This document shows positions 9,906 to 18,942 of a stretch of DNA of 19,139 nt, piece by piece (the first letter of the stretch is position 1; every line of letters starts with the position of its first letter). Below the pieces are notes generated by a model. It saw nothing but the letters and a program-made list of their open reading frames with translations. It ran no database searches and was not told where the DNA came from. Made by a program: the position numbers and the translations under genes. The stretch comes from Pseudoneurospora amorphoporcata (Eukaryota > Ascomycota > Sordariomycetes > Sordariales > Sordariaceae), in assembly GCA_033297205.1 (NCBI GenBank), contig MU859243.1, positions 1 through 19,139 of the forward strand, given 5' to 3'.

Positions 9906-10423
9906 AAGGGGGGCGCAGACGGGAACGATACACACGAATATGGAAGACGATAGGGACAGAGCCACGCCCGAAATAGTGCTTGGACGAACACACGACATGG
10001 AATAGAACATGAGGAAGCAGGCGGTGGAGGAAGGATTGCATTCGGCATACCAACGAATCTGGGTTGCTCGGTTGAACATGGCTTGGTTTGGTTAGGGATA
10101 CCTATTTACATTTACAATAAAGTTGTTTTCACGTCAATTTTTTTGGGGGGGCAACTATCGAGTTTTGCCGGCCTCGACTGGCTATTTTGTGGTCAAGCTC
10201 GGTGTTCTTATTTATGGCCTCGTCAAAGTAGTTTTAACATTTGAAACATGAACCTCCTCAAAGAGCTTGGATATAGCATCACAGCAACTAGACCATGCGA
10301 AGTTCGGGAAACGCATCATAACATATTCTTGCCAGCTAACCCTACTTTTCAAAATCCATCCCTTCCCTATAGCAAAAGAAAAATAAAGTGGTATCTCTCA
10401 ACTCCCCCATCTTCTGTCGGTTA
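9906..10423. other. Convergent 3' flanks of ATX1 and pirin
   Basis: 518 bases separate the two facing stop codons. Apart from the AATAAA for ATX1 and a T7/G8 homopolymer junction near 10137-10150 I see no feature and no coding frame. Both transcripts must end here, so their 3' UTRs may overlap. Confidence 0.6.
10116..10121 (+). terminator. Polyadenylation signal for ATX1
   Basis: A perfect AATAAA lies 210 nt after the ATX1 stop codon, in the right orientation and at a usual distance for a fungal 3' UTR. Confidence 0.55.
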
Positions 10424-11572
10424 CTAATGCGTCATCGACTTTCCAATCTCGCTCCTCCACCCCTTCGCCCTCTCAAACCCATTAGTATGCGTCTGATAAT
10501 CCACAAAAGTCTGATACACCTCCTCCTGACTATTCAGGACAAACGGGCCATACTGCACCACCTTCTGATCGAGGGGCGTTCCCGCAACCAGGACGAACCT
10601 TCCGCTCTTCTCCGCGCCCGCATCCACCTCGGCGTAAACCGCCTGCCCCTGTGGTTCAAACACCACATTATGGTATTGCTCCACCGTCCTCTTTTCTTGT
10701 CCCTCCCCCGAACTGAAAATGGTGGTGCCCTCCAGGGTATAAACGAAAGCATTCCACCCTTCGGGAACCTCCTGCACCACTTTGCCACCAGGCTTAACCT
10801 CCACATCCAAAATCCACACGGGCGTGTACGCCAGGTCCTTGACACTATCGACCCCATGCGATTTCCCGCTGATCACCTTGATCTTCACCCTCCCTTCGTC
10901 GGTCTCAACAACCGGCACCTCCTCAGCTCTCAGATCCCTATACCGCGGCTCACAAGACTTCAACTCCTTGGGCAAGTCCACCCAAAGCTGCAGGCCCACG
11001 TTCGCTGACCCATCCGGGTTCTGGCGCGGCATCTCCGCGTGCATGATTCCCCGGCCGGCAGTCATAAACTGCAAGTCGCCAGCTTCAATGGTGCCCTTGT
11101 TGCCGGCGAAGTCTTCGTGGTCGACTCCGCCTTGCAAAAGATAGGTGATGGTTTCTTGACCTCTATGCGGATGGTCGGGAAACCCGGCGCCGGGCCGGAT
11201 GGAGAAGTGATCGAGCATTAGGAAGGGGGAGAAGTTGCGCAGCTGAGCGGTGCCGATGGAGCGGCGGACGCGGGCGCCGGCTCCCTCGGCTTGTTCCGTG
11301 GCGAGGAAGATTTTGCGGATTAGGCGGGGGACGGACATGTTGTAGGTTTGGGGGTTGGTGGTGATGATGTGTGTTGTGGTTGGGTTTGATGTAGAGGTAT
11401 CCGAGGGTTGTTGGTTGGCGAGGTAGGTGTTGAGGAGTTGGTTTGTGAGTGTAGAGATGTTGTTTAGGTTGAGGTTTGCGACTTGCAGGATGTCGATGCG
11501 TTCGCGCAGTAGGAAGATGGAACAGATGCCAACAAAGATGGAGATGATAGCGACGAGAAAAAAGTTCTTCAT
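10424..11572 (-). CDS. Pirin-family bicupin with N-terminal hydrophobic extension (382 aa, or 304 aa from an internal start)
   Basis: Pirins are two-domain cupins that bind iron in the N-terminal cupin; some members act as quercetin dioxygenases, others as redox-sensing nuclear cofactors. The metal ligands are intact: H134 and H136 in DHPHRGQE, H178 and E180 in MHAEMP. The C-terminal pirin domain follows (GWNAFVYTLEG, then GPFVLNSQEEV), and the frame has no intron. The pirin core begins at M79 (ATG at 11338, context CAACATGTC). The frame stays open upstream to an ATG at 11572, adding 78 residues that start with a hydrophobic segment (about 4-22) and continue into an Asn/Thr-rich stretch. Third positions in this extension are mostly C, like the core, which favours real coding, but its last part is C/A-rich like a fungal 5' leader. 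Both starts are possible. Substrate and location cannot be read from the sequence. Confidence 0.9.
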   Translation of the reverse strand: MKNFFLVAIISIFVGICSIFLLRERIDILQVANLNLNNISTLTNQLLNTYLANQQPSDTSTSNPTTTHIITTNPQTYNMSVPRLIRKIFLATEQAEGAGARVRRSIGTAQLRNFSPFLMLDHFSIRPGAGFPDHPHRGQETITYLLQGGVDHEDFAGNKGTIEAGDLQFMTAGRGIMHAEMPRQNPDGSANVGLQLWVDLPKELKSCEPRYRDLRAEEVPVVETDEGRVKIKVISGKSHGVDSVKDLAYTPVWILDVEVKPGGKVVQEVPEGWNAFVYTLEGTTIFSSGEGQEKRTVEQYHNVVFEPQGQAVYAEVDAGAEKSGRFVLVAGTPLDQKVVQYGPFVLNSQEEVYQTFVDYQTHTNGFERAKGWRSEIGKSMTH

Positions 11573-11582
11573 GACCTGGATA

Positions 11583-11604
11583 CTTATAGGATCGAATCCA
11601 TAAG
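11583..11604. repeat. Inverted repeat just upstream of the pirin long-form start
   Basis: CTTAT-A-GGAT-CGA-ATCC-ATAAG: nine base pairs around a three-base loop with one bulged A. Its edge is 11 nt upstream of the ATG at 11572, so it would lie in the 5' leader or core promoter of the long form. It could be a protein-binding site, a leader hairpin, or chance. Confidence 0.5.
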
Positions 11605-12922
11605 TTGTGCTGGGTCTAGCTTCTTCAACCTTGTTTCGTCCACTTGTTAATGGTCTAAAAGATTATCAAGGTCAACGTAAGCAACTAGAAATCAGGGTGA
11701 GAAGAGTAGTCAGGAAAGGAGTCTGGAATTGTCAATATCATATACAACTATCGTGAAACTTCCGCCCTTGCCAGATTATCAGTCAGTCTCTCCAATTGCT
11801 TGCTCATCCGCTTCCGCCACTGATCTCAGCTATAGCCCATCGACATTGACTTGTCGCAGTGACTGTGAAAAAGCAGAGGTTCCGACAAATGATTACAAAG
11901 CTGGAAACAGCCGAGAGCTTGGGTGGGGCTCCAAGGGAAGCACAAAGAGGCGCCTTGCCTAATACGGTTAGCTCATAGCTTACGTCAAAGTCGGTCATCA
12001 CTGCACCTTGGGATTGAGAAAGCTTTGACCACCAATGTGCGTGGCATTTCTCGGTCACTCCTGAATGAGGCTATCACGAGCGAGGCCCAATGTTGTGGTC
12101 AGAATGGAAACGACGGTCATCTCTCAAGCTTGACTGAAGCACAAGGTCCGCTGGTTGAGTGCTCGCATGCTAAAACACGTCAAATTTCCCAACTACCCAG
12201 CAGTGCATAACCCTACTCATCTGTGGACCGCGCCTCCATCAAAATGCACGAGAAAACAGGTCACAGGTGCGTGAAACAGCAATGGTTTTGACTTCTTTAT
12301 TGACAGCCGCGGCAGTGCAAGTGATCCACCTAGCTTGTGGTCTCAGCTACGAAGGTATCAAGCGCTCAGAACCACGCACTCGCAAGTTGCTCCTCTCTGG
12401 TATCAACATGATCTTCCCTACTTCTCTTCTTTTATCCACCAGTACGCAACCCACGCCAAGCCGACAACGCAAAAATTCCAAAGAGCAAACATAACTCGAC
12501 GTCTAAACAATAGCCATGATGAAAAGATAGAAAACCCAATTGCACCCATTTACCCTCCCAAAAGTGATATCATCCGTTATTCCTAATATGTTTGTTTGAT
12601 AAGCATGCTTTTCGTATGCTTCAGCCCCATGCGCATGCTCTCAACGAGCGCTCAGCCACGCCTCCGACGTCGGTGTAGGGGTGAGAAAAGCCAAGTGTAG
12701 TGTATGACTGCGTCTTAAATCCAAGGGAACGGCTTTGCAGTCATATCAGTCGCAAGAAACAAAGGCCATGCCCCACAGCGAGGCAGGAGCTGGTGAGCTC
12801 TCAACTGCCCGGGGCGCTGTCTCGTTGCCAGCTGCGTCGACCGTTTGTTGGGAAGTCACCATGTCCGAATGGTGTAACGCAGTCGATTCTTGGTCAGTTG
12901 GCAACCGTGGTTTGACCAGCCT
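11605..12922. other. Intergenic: pirin promoter side and CAP20-like 3' flank
   Basis: No gene is supported. A 71-codon plus-strand frame from the ATG at 12282 to 12494 begins with a signal-peptide-like stretch (MVLTSLLTAAAVQVIHLACG) but its later part is Ser/Arg-rich without cysteines or motif, so I do not annotate it. GCATGC-type words recur at 12601-12640, including the palindrome AAGCATGCTT. Other frames are short and overlapping. Confidence 0.5.
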
Positions 12923-13572
12923 CTAGTTGTTGGCCGAGCCCTTAGCCGTCTGCTGCTTGGCATTCTCCTTCTGGGTGTTGAGGAAGCTGGCGGCAGTAGC
13001 ATAGGTCTCGGTGCCGAGGGTGAGGGCGGTGGTGAGAGCAGCCTTGTAGTAAGCAGTCAAGCCCTGGCCGCCAACCTTCTCGAGCTCCGCGTTGTAGGTG
13101 CTGAGAACATGCTCCTTGCCGCTCTGGGCAAGGCCGATGGGGAACTGAATGATGGACTGAGCATCGTGGACGAGCTCATCGGTTGGCTTCTTGACAATGG
13201 GGAACTTCTCATCGAGCCTCGACAGAGTCTTGTCACCCAAGTCGTCGGCCTTCTGGACGTATGGGAAGACGTATTGGTATGGGCCCTGGAGGTAGCCGAG
13301 GAAGGGAGCTCCAAAGGTCCGGTACATCTTCTCGGTGACCTCGAGGAGTCTTTGGCCGTAGGCGTTGGACTTGACGGTTGAGATGCCGGACTCGACGATG
13401 GGGTATGCAAGCAAATGCTGTTGACATGTTAGCTTTGGACATGGAGCACACTCGGGATAACGGGGGTGGGTGGGCCTCATGAGCTTACCTCGATGACCGC
13501 CGAGTTATGAGCATTATCGCCGTTAACCTGCCTGTTGCTGCTGGACATCTTGGTCTTCTTCTGGTGAGTCAT
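12923..13572 (-). CDS. cap20: CAP20 / perilipin-like lipid-droplet protein (2 exons, 192 aa)
   Basis: CAP20 of Colletotrichum and its Metarhizium relative Mpl1 are small perilipin-like proteins of fungal lipid droplets that affect lipid storage and turgor. Exon 1 is 13489-13572 (28 codons), exon 2 is 12923-13417; the 71-nt intron runs from GTAAGC to a GCTAAC branch site and ACAG, and the frame is unbroken across it. The protein lacks a signal peptide. Recognisable core: HLLAYPIVESGI right after the splice, GAPFLGYLQGPYQYVFPYVQKADDLGD in the middle (57-83, a family signature), RLDEKFPIVKKPT, then a long amphipathic C-terminal helix region. Length is close to Colletotrichum CAP20 (about 183 aa). 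The start is the ATG at 13572; a second in-frame ATG eight codons on (13548, context AAGATGTCC) is also well placed. The lipid-droplet role is inferred from the family. Confidence 0.88.
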
Positions 13573-16500
13573 GTTAGATGCTGGAGAGTATTGTGTTACG
13601 AAGGATGAAAGAAGGATCAGGAGTTGAGGACAGTTGAGACGGGAGGACTCTACAATTTGTATGATTTCCAGAGAGGATAGAGAGGTGGAACCGAGCGTGA
13701 GATTGGAAGGGTCTTTCCAAGATGAGGTGGTAATCCGAGTTCGGGACAGTCGAGACCAGAAGGTGGGAGAAAATGATGCAAGCAGAGGAATTGGCAAGGC
13801 GGTTTCGTTTGGAAGGAGACGGATTATGAAAATGGCAACTGCCTGTGTCAAGAGGAAGGAGAGGGGGTGGAGGGGTGAAAGACGTCTTGAGGTTTCCACT
13901 CCGGTGAAAGCTCACTGCACAGATTGGTAGCCCAGCCGGCGCACGCCACTGGCAGGAACAGAACACAAGAAGCTCGAAGCTGCTACCTAGGTAGGTAGTG
14001 GAGAGGTACCTTAACTCTCGGGGCACCCCTCCCTCGTCATGGGTGTCATCGCTCGTACCTTGCGCTACTTGCCGAGACAGGTTGGTAGACGCACATGAAA
14101 GAGAGCTTGTCAGAACCCGCTGTGATGTGACGCAAATTACTAACAGTGTATGCAGTATTCAGCAGCGAGAGTCCATGCGGGAAGCTGATGTAGATGGCAT
14201 CTCCCATGTTAAGACCCAGCTACTGTACTGCGTGGAAGCCGAGCACGTTTGCCTCCCCGCCGGTTATCTTTGAGCGATACACGGCAGATACTTGTGGTTC
14301 GTTCAGCAGTGACGACCCAGGATCGTTCTCGTCTTCCATGACCGAATCCAAATCTTGGTGCATTCGAGGTGTGGATGCCCAAAGTGGGCTTGAACACATT
14401 GAACAGACCTCTCGATCCCTGTTCCTTCTTGGACGAACCGAACAATCGAAGTGCCCTGATAAGAAGGTGGTGGGGCTCCTCGTTTTCAAGGCTGCATGCG
14501 TCGCGCGGCCAACACCCCCGGCCTGCCCAGACTGTCAAAGCAAGCGCTGCCAGCCAGTCAAAACGAAGGAAGAGAGAAAGTGGCAACCCCTCCTTTTGAC
14601 ATGTGAAAGCTCACAAGCCAAATATCCCTGGAATTAAACTAACGTAAACATCACCCTCATGTCAGGATCACCACCGGGGTTTGATTGATCCAATTCAGTC
14701 ACCTTGGAGGGAAACAGCCGACGGAATTGCCTGGGTGTCGCACAAGGCCTTCAAAGACAAACTCGACAAGATGGGTGTTGGATGCTCAACTGGAGACTTG
14801 GCAGTTAACGACTTGAATCTGTGAAATCCCTTATCATTCCGTGACATCATTCTCTCAGAAGAGGAAAATAAGGGAGATTTTCAGGAACGACGAGATAAAA
14901 TGACATGCATCATCCCAGGCGGGGTCTTGCTCCGCGGATTTGAGGTTTCGGACGCAGTTTCCCCCGCCGTCAGCCGTTTTTGTTTTGTACTCAAGCAATC
15001 ATCCTTGTGTGACAACCGGTGAGAGGCTCAGAACGAATGGGAAGACTGACCGTCACAACCCCCCCACCCACACGCCACGCCATCTCCACCCGTTGCCGCC
15101 GGTTCATCGTCCGTACGAGGTTGTAACCCAGATTCCAGCGCCAAGTTTGGAGGATGAAGGTCTCGGTCGCACAAGTTCAATTTCGCGTTTTCAACGGTTG
15201 ATGATCTTTGAAAATCAATCAACCTCCTCGGCTGCACCGGAAGCAATTTTCGCTCAGCGGGCGTCAGGCTCGACTACAGCCAGCAATGCAAGTAATGCAT
15301 CACGCAGTGTTGCCTCGCATCACCAACTGTGTGTGGTTAAGGTGCTGTGGTAGGCTTTCCACTGCAGTTGGCTCCTTCACAAAGGCCTTACAGAGCCCAG
15401 ACAAACGAGCTTCAACTTTGGACATGGACTCGTATCGTACGCGCCACCACGTGCACCATGGGGTCCAATTGAAGAGTCAAAGTCGACCCCGTTGAAAGAT
15501 CATGAAAGATGTCAATTCAGAATTTCGGAAACATTTCGATGACAACCAGGGGCTGAGATGTTTTGGGTTGCGGGTGTACCTTCCGCATAGATCCAAGGGG
15601 TCCACCATTCAATAAAGCAAGCGCTAACCCCTTAAGAGCATTGGCGTGATTGGTTGTCAGGGATGGCCTAGCTGTGTCATGCCACTTTCACATGTCAGAA
15701 TCCTGCAGCGACGATGATGGCTTGTAGAGACTTGCCGCTTGCAACCCCGTAACATAACCTCATCCTCTACTTTATCTCGTCGTCGTGGTCAATTTTCGTG
15801 GGGAGCATGTCAAGCCAACGATAAGCGGGAACCTGCAACTTCCATTTCTTCCACCAGAAGGATAGGTATCATGTCGTTGTCTTGTCTAACTTTTTGGTCG
15901 ATCTATCCGGCGATGATGATCGACAATCGGACTTACATAAGGTACATATGAGCCTTGCATCTCCGGTTTGCGACTCCATATTTCACAACAACAAGGTTAT
16001 ACCCTTGAGCATGTGTTTATGGCGGACCGTCCCACCGCGCGGAGGTTTTCCGCTGTAATGGAATTGAAGGCGGTTGAATGTTTTTGTGGAAAGGGGGTAT
16101 GCGACTGACATGTGCAAGTGCCCGAACCAAACAGACGGGACAGTGACGGATATGGTGCTGCAAAACGAGACATCGAATTACTAGTCACTGATGCAAACAT
16201 GACCATGGTCCAATTGACAAGCACTAAAGCAAGGGACCGGTCATGCCTACATTGATCCCAACACTCATTGCGTGGGGTCAAGTATAAGAAGACAAGCGAA
16301 GCACTTTAGTACCTTTCTGCGCAGTTCTTGAAATATCGTCGTTCCTGGCTATGAAGGGAGTTCTGATCATACGGTTACAGTGAGTTCCAGTCAGAATGCG
16401 ACATCTTCCTGGTCTGTTCATTGCGTGCTCAGCGAGTTAAAGGTCTTGGCATGGAAGGTGCGACCCATCCCAAAAAATCCGCGACGAAAAGTCAACAGAG

Positions 16501-16755
16501 GCAAGAGGCGTCTTGCGTGACTTCCATTTCCCTCGTTACCACACTCGACCGGTCAAATTTGCTCTTGCTTGCCTTCATTCTTTGAACCTCATTACTTTGC
16601 CTTCCCAAGGTAATTCTAACCAAAGCAAACCTCGAATCATCAAATCACTCAAACTGGTATGTCCTTCCTCGGTGCTTTGCATGGTCTGACCATAGTAAGA
16701 TTATGCTTAACAAATGGGTGTATTATTAACTGTATGCTGGAAACAGACACGCAAC
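13573..16755. other. 3.2 kb gene-free region
   Basis: Upstream of the CAP20-like gene and beyond the thiolase 3' end. Frames of up to 150 codons occur on both strands (for example 14194-14637 plus and 14209-14586 minus) but they overlap, show no motif and lack coding-like third positions. Present: the 12-bp palindrome at 13983-13994, a C-rich patch near 15059-15110, and a leader-like plus-strand segment at about 16540-16665 ending at a good splice donor (GTATGT at 16658). It may hold long non-coding transcripts or an unrecognised multi-exon gene. Confidence 0.5.
13983..13994. repeat. CTACCTAGGTAG palindrome
   Basis: A perfect 12-bp palindrome followed by another GTAG, about 410 bp upstream of the CAP20-like start codon. 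CCTAGGTA-type words recur in Sordariomycete intergenic DNA. A role as promoter element is not shown. Confidence 0.5.
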
Positions 16756-18184
16756 TTAGAAGCGAGCCTCGACCTTGGTCAGGGTATCTTGCAACGCCCA
16801 CTCGTTCACCTTGTCTTTGCTGCGAACAGCCTTGACCTGCTCGGCCGTAAAGCCCTTGGCCTCCACCGCCGGGTTATAGCCCAGCTTGTTGAGCTTGCCA
16901 ACCGTCGCCGAGTCAATCACCGGGGCCTCCTTGCCGTCAGCGCGCTTGTAGACGGTAACCACAGCGGCACCTCCAAGTCCAAGGTTGTGCTGGAGCGCAT
17001 ACTTGGTGTGAGGCACGTTGCGGTTGTTGGCCCATCCACGAAGGTGCCATACCAGCTCGGCGCACTGGGCGATACCAGTGGCTCCTAGAGGGTGGCCCTT
17101 GGAGATGAGACCTCCGCTGGGGTTGATGACGACCTTGCCGCCATATGTGATGTTACCACCGCGCACAAACTCGTGTGCCTTGCCCGGCTCGGACAGACCC
17201 AAAGCGTCGATCAAAATCATCTCGTTGGCGCTGAAGCAGTCGTGGAGCTCGCACACGGCAAAGTCACTGGGCTTGACACCGGCCTCCTTCATGGCAACGC
17301 GCGCGGCGTGCTGGGTCATCTCGCGGCCCATCAAGTCGATGGAGCTCTTGGAGAACAGGCTGGGCGCATCAGTGGCCATGCATTGTCCGGCAATGAAGAT
17401 GGCCTGGTCCTTGAGATGTGGGCGGGCGTCCAGGAACTCTTGCGAAACCAACACTGCGGCGGCGCCACCATCGGACGTCGGGCAGCACTGAAGCTTTGTC
17501 AAGGGCTCGTGGACCTTGGGTGACTGCATGATCTGGTCGAGGGTGTATACGTCCTGGAACTGCGAGTAGGGGTTGTTGACGGAGTGGGCGTGGTTGATGC
17601 GAGCGATCTCGGCAAAGTCCTCGGGCTTGGCGCCATACCTATTGAGTACGGTCAGTCATCATGTCTCTCATCCAGTGTCCTTGGACCTACTTCTCCATAT
17701 ACTCCCGGCCGGCGTTACCAAACATCTGAGCGGCACCAGGCGCCTTGGTGACTCCCCTGGTGGTGGCCATCATCTTGTACGTCGTTCCGAGAGGGCTCTC
17801 TCTGTCGTTGAAGTGGCTCTGCAAGCTACCAGCCTGCATCTTCTCGAAGCCTACTATCAACACACAGTCCGCGGCGCCGCTGGAAATGAAGTTGCGGCCC
17901 ATGGCCAGACCTGTCGAGCCGGTCGAGCAGTTGTTGTTGACGTTGTAGATGGGAATCTGGGTCATGCCGAACTGGTAGAAGACGCGCTGGCCGCATGTCG
18001 AGTCGCCGTAGCAGTAGCATGCGATACCCTGCTCGACGTCGTCGTAGGAAATCTGCGCATCGAGCATCGCCTTGACACCGGCCTCAAACCCAAGCTCGGT
18101 ATAGTCGACCTTGCCTCTGGGCTTGATGAACTTGGTCATGCCCACGCCGAGGACGTAGCATGGCTTCTTCTGCTTGGGGGCCAT
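16756..18184 (-). CDS. SCP2-type (sterol carrier protein X-like) thiolase (2 exons, 458 aa)
   Basis: Relatives of the thiolase domain of peroxisomal sterol carrier protein X cleave 3-oxoacyl-CoA in fatty-acid beta-oxidation. Exon 1 is 17691-18184, exon 2 is 16756-17638; the 52-nt intron runs from GTAGGT to a CTGACC branch site and AATAG, and the codon split across it (AA|G, Lys165) is restored. The nucleophile is C86 in NNNCSTGSTG. The second catalytic set is present as ELHDCFSANE (295-304, with H297 and C299) and GGLISKGHPLGATG (340-353, with H347). The N-terminal start MAPKQKKPCYVLGVGMTKF is typical and the ATG context is CACAATGGCC. There is no C-terminal SCP2 sterol-carrier domain, so this is the stand-alone form. 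The C-terminus is -ARF, a non-canonical but possible PTS1 peroxisome signal. Exact substrate unknown. Confidence 0.92.
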
Positions 18185-18942
18185 TGTGAAAGGTCGGTAT
18201 GGGTATCTTCAGAACTGGTGAGTAGTTGGCTAGTCGATGGTCGAGGGGGGCGAGAAGAGGCTGAAAGCAAGAACCTACAAACTACGGTAAGAAGGACGGA
18301 GTGATAATCGTTCGTGGTGACGGCAAGGTTCATGCCTTCAAACAGTTAGCGCCCCTGTTCCGTTGACGGTGATGGGCCCGCTTCCCCACGTTTTCGCCAG
18401 AGCTAAGTGCGGGGACGCCCCAGTTACCGAGGCACCTTGGGACGGCAAGACAAGACGCCAAAATTCCTTGCCACCTGCCATTGAAACACCACCAGAAATG
18501 GAAGACACTCAATTTCAAAGCAGACGGCACGTGAAGCTTTTGAGCTCGGATCGGAACAGCCTGTCTTGGCAGACTTGGGGTATCACAAGTGGAAAGGCTT
18601 CGTTGCCTCACCAACAAGACAACTATTCGCAGTTTGGTGGTGGTGATATTAACTTACAAGTTACAGTCACCTTATCAATACATCGTGGCCGTTAAAGAGT
18701 GGCTTACTGGGAAAATGTCAACGCATTCATATCTGGAATCGTCAAGCTAACACCTCATTTAACAACAGGCCCGACTCCTCACTACGTGGGAAACCCAATT
18801 CTCAAGACAAAAGACACGAAACAAGAGCCCATATCCTTTCAGAAGACTCTAAGTTAGTCCAGGCCTCATCGTTCGCACTCTTGGTCGTGGGTTAATGACT
18901 GAGTCCTTGCCTCCGGATCAGACCGCTTTGTGATATACTTGT
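18185..18942. other. Intergenic: thiolase promoter side and decayed repeat
   Basis: Left part is the thiolase 5' flank. The two longer frames (18330-18617 minus, 18363-18695 plus) show nothing recognisable. The right end, 18857-18940, is related to the repeat protein at the window edge and is listed separately. Confidence 0.55.
18857..18940 (-). pseudogene. Decayed extra copies of the Lys-Arg-bounded repeat, beyond the stop codon
   Basis: On the minus strand, immediately after the stop of the edge gene, the DNA still resembles its repeat unit. Positions 18857-18906 align with 19028-19080 over nearly their whole length (shared blocks such as CTCTTGGTCGTGG), with several substitutions and single-base gaps. 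Read in short pieces, the segment encodes a Lys-Arg pair, then EARTQ, and after a change of frame INPTT and ANDEAWT, each a piece of the unit. Single-base losses break the frame between these pieces. It looks like former coding repeats that are no longer translated. A sequencing error or unusual splicing is the alternative. Confidence 0.65.

Noticed and set aside
12282..12494. Small plus-strand frame with a signal-peptide-like start.
   Set aside because: Only the first 20 residues are suggestive; the rest has no cysteine pattern, domain or coding bias, and no promoter or intron evidence supports it.
14194..14637. 147-codon plus frame and 125-codon minus frame over the same DNA.
   Set aside because: Compositions are unremarkable, the frames conflict, and no domain or splice continuation was found.
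17092..18304. Plus-strand frames of 143 and 243 codons.
   Set aside because: Antisense to the thiolase, whose catalytic motifs and splice sites fix the minus strand as coding.
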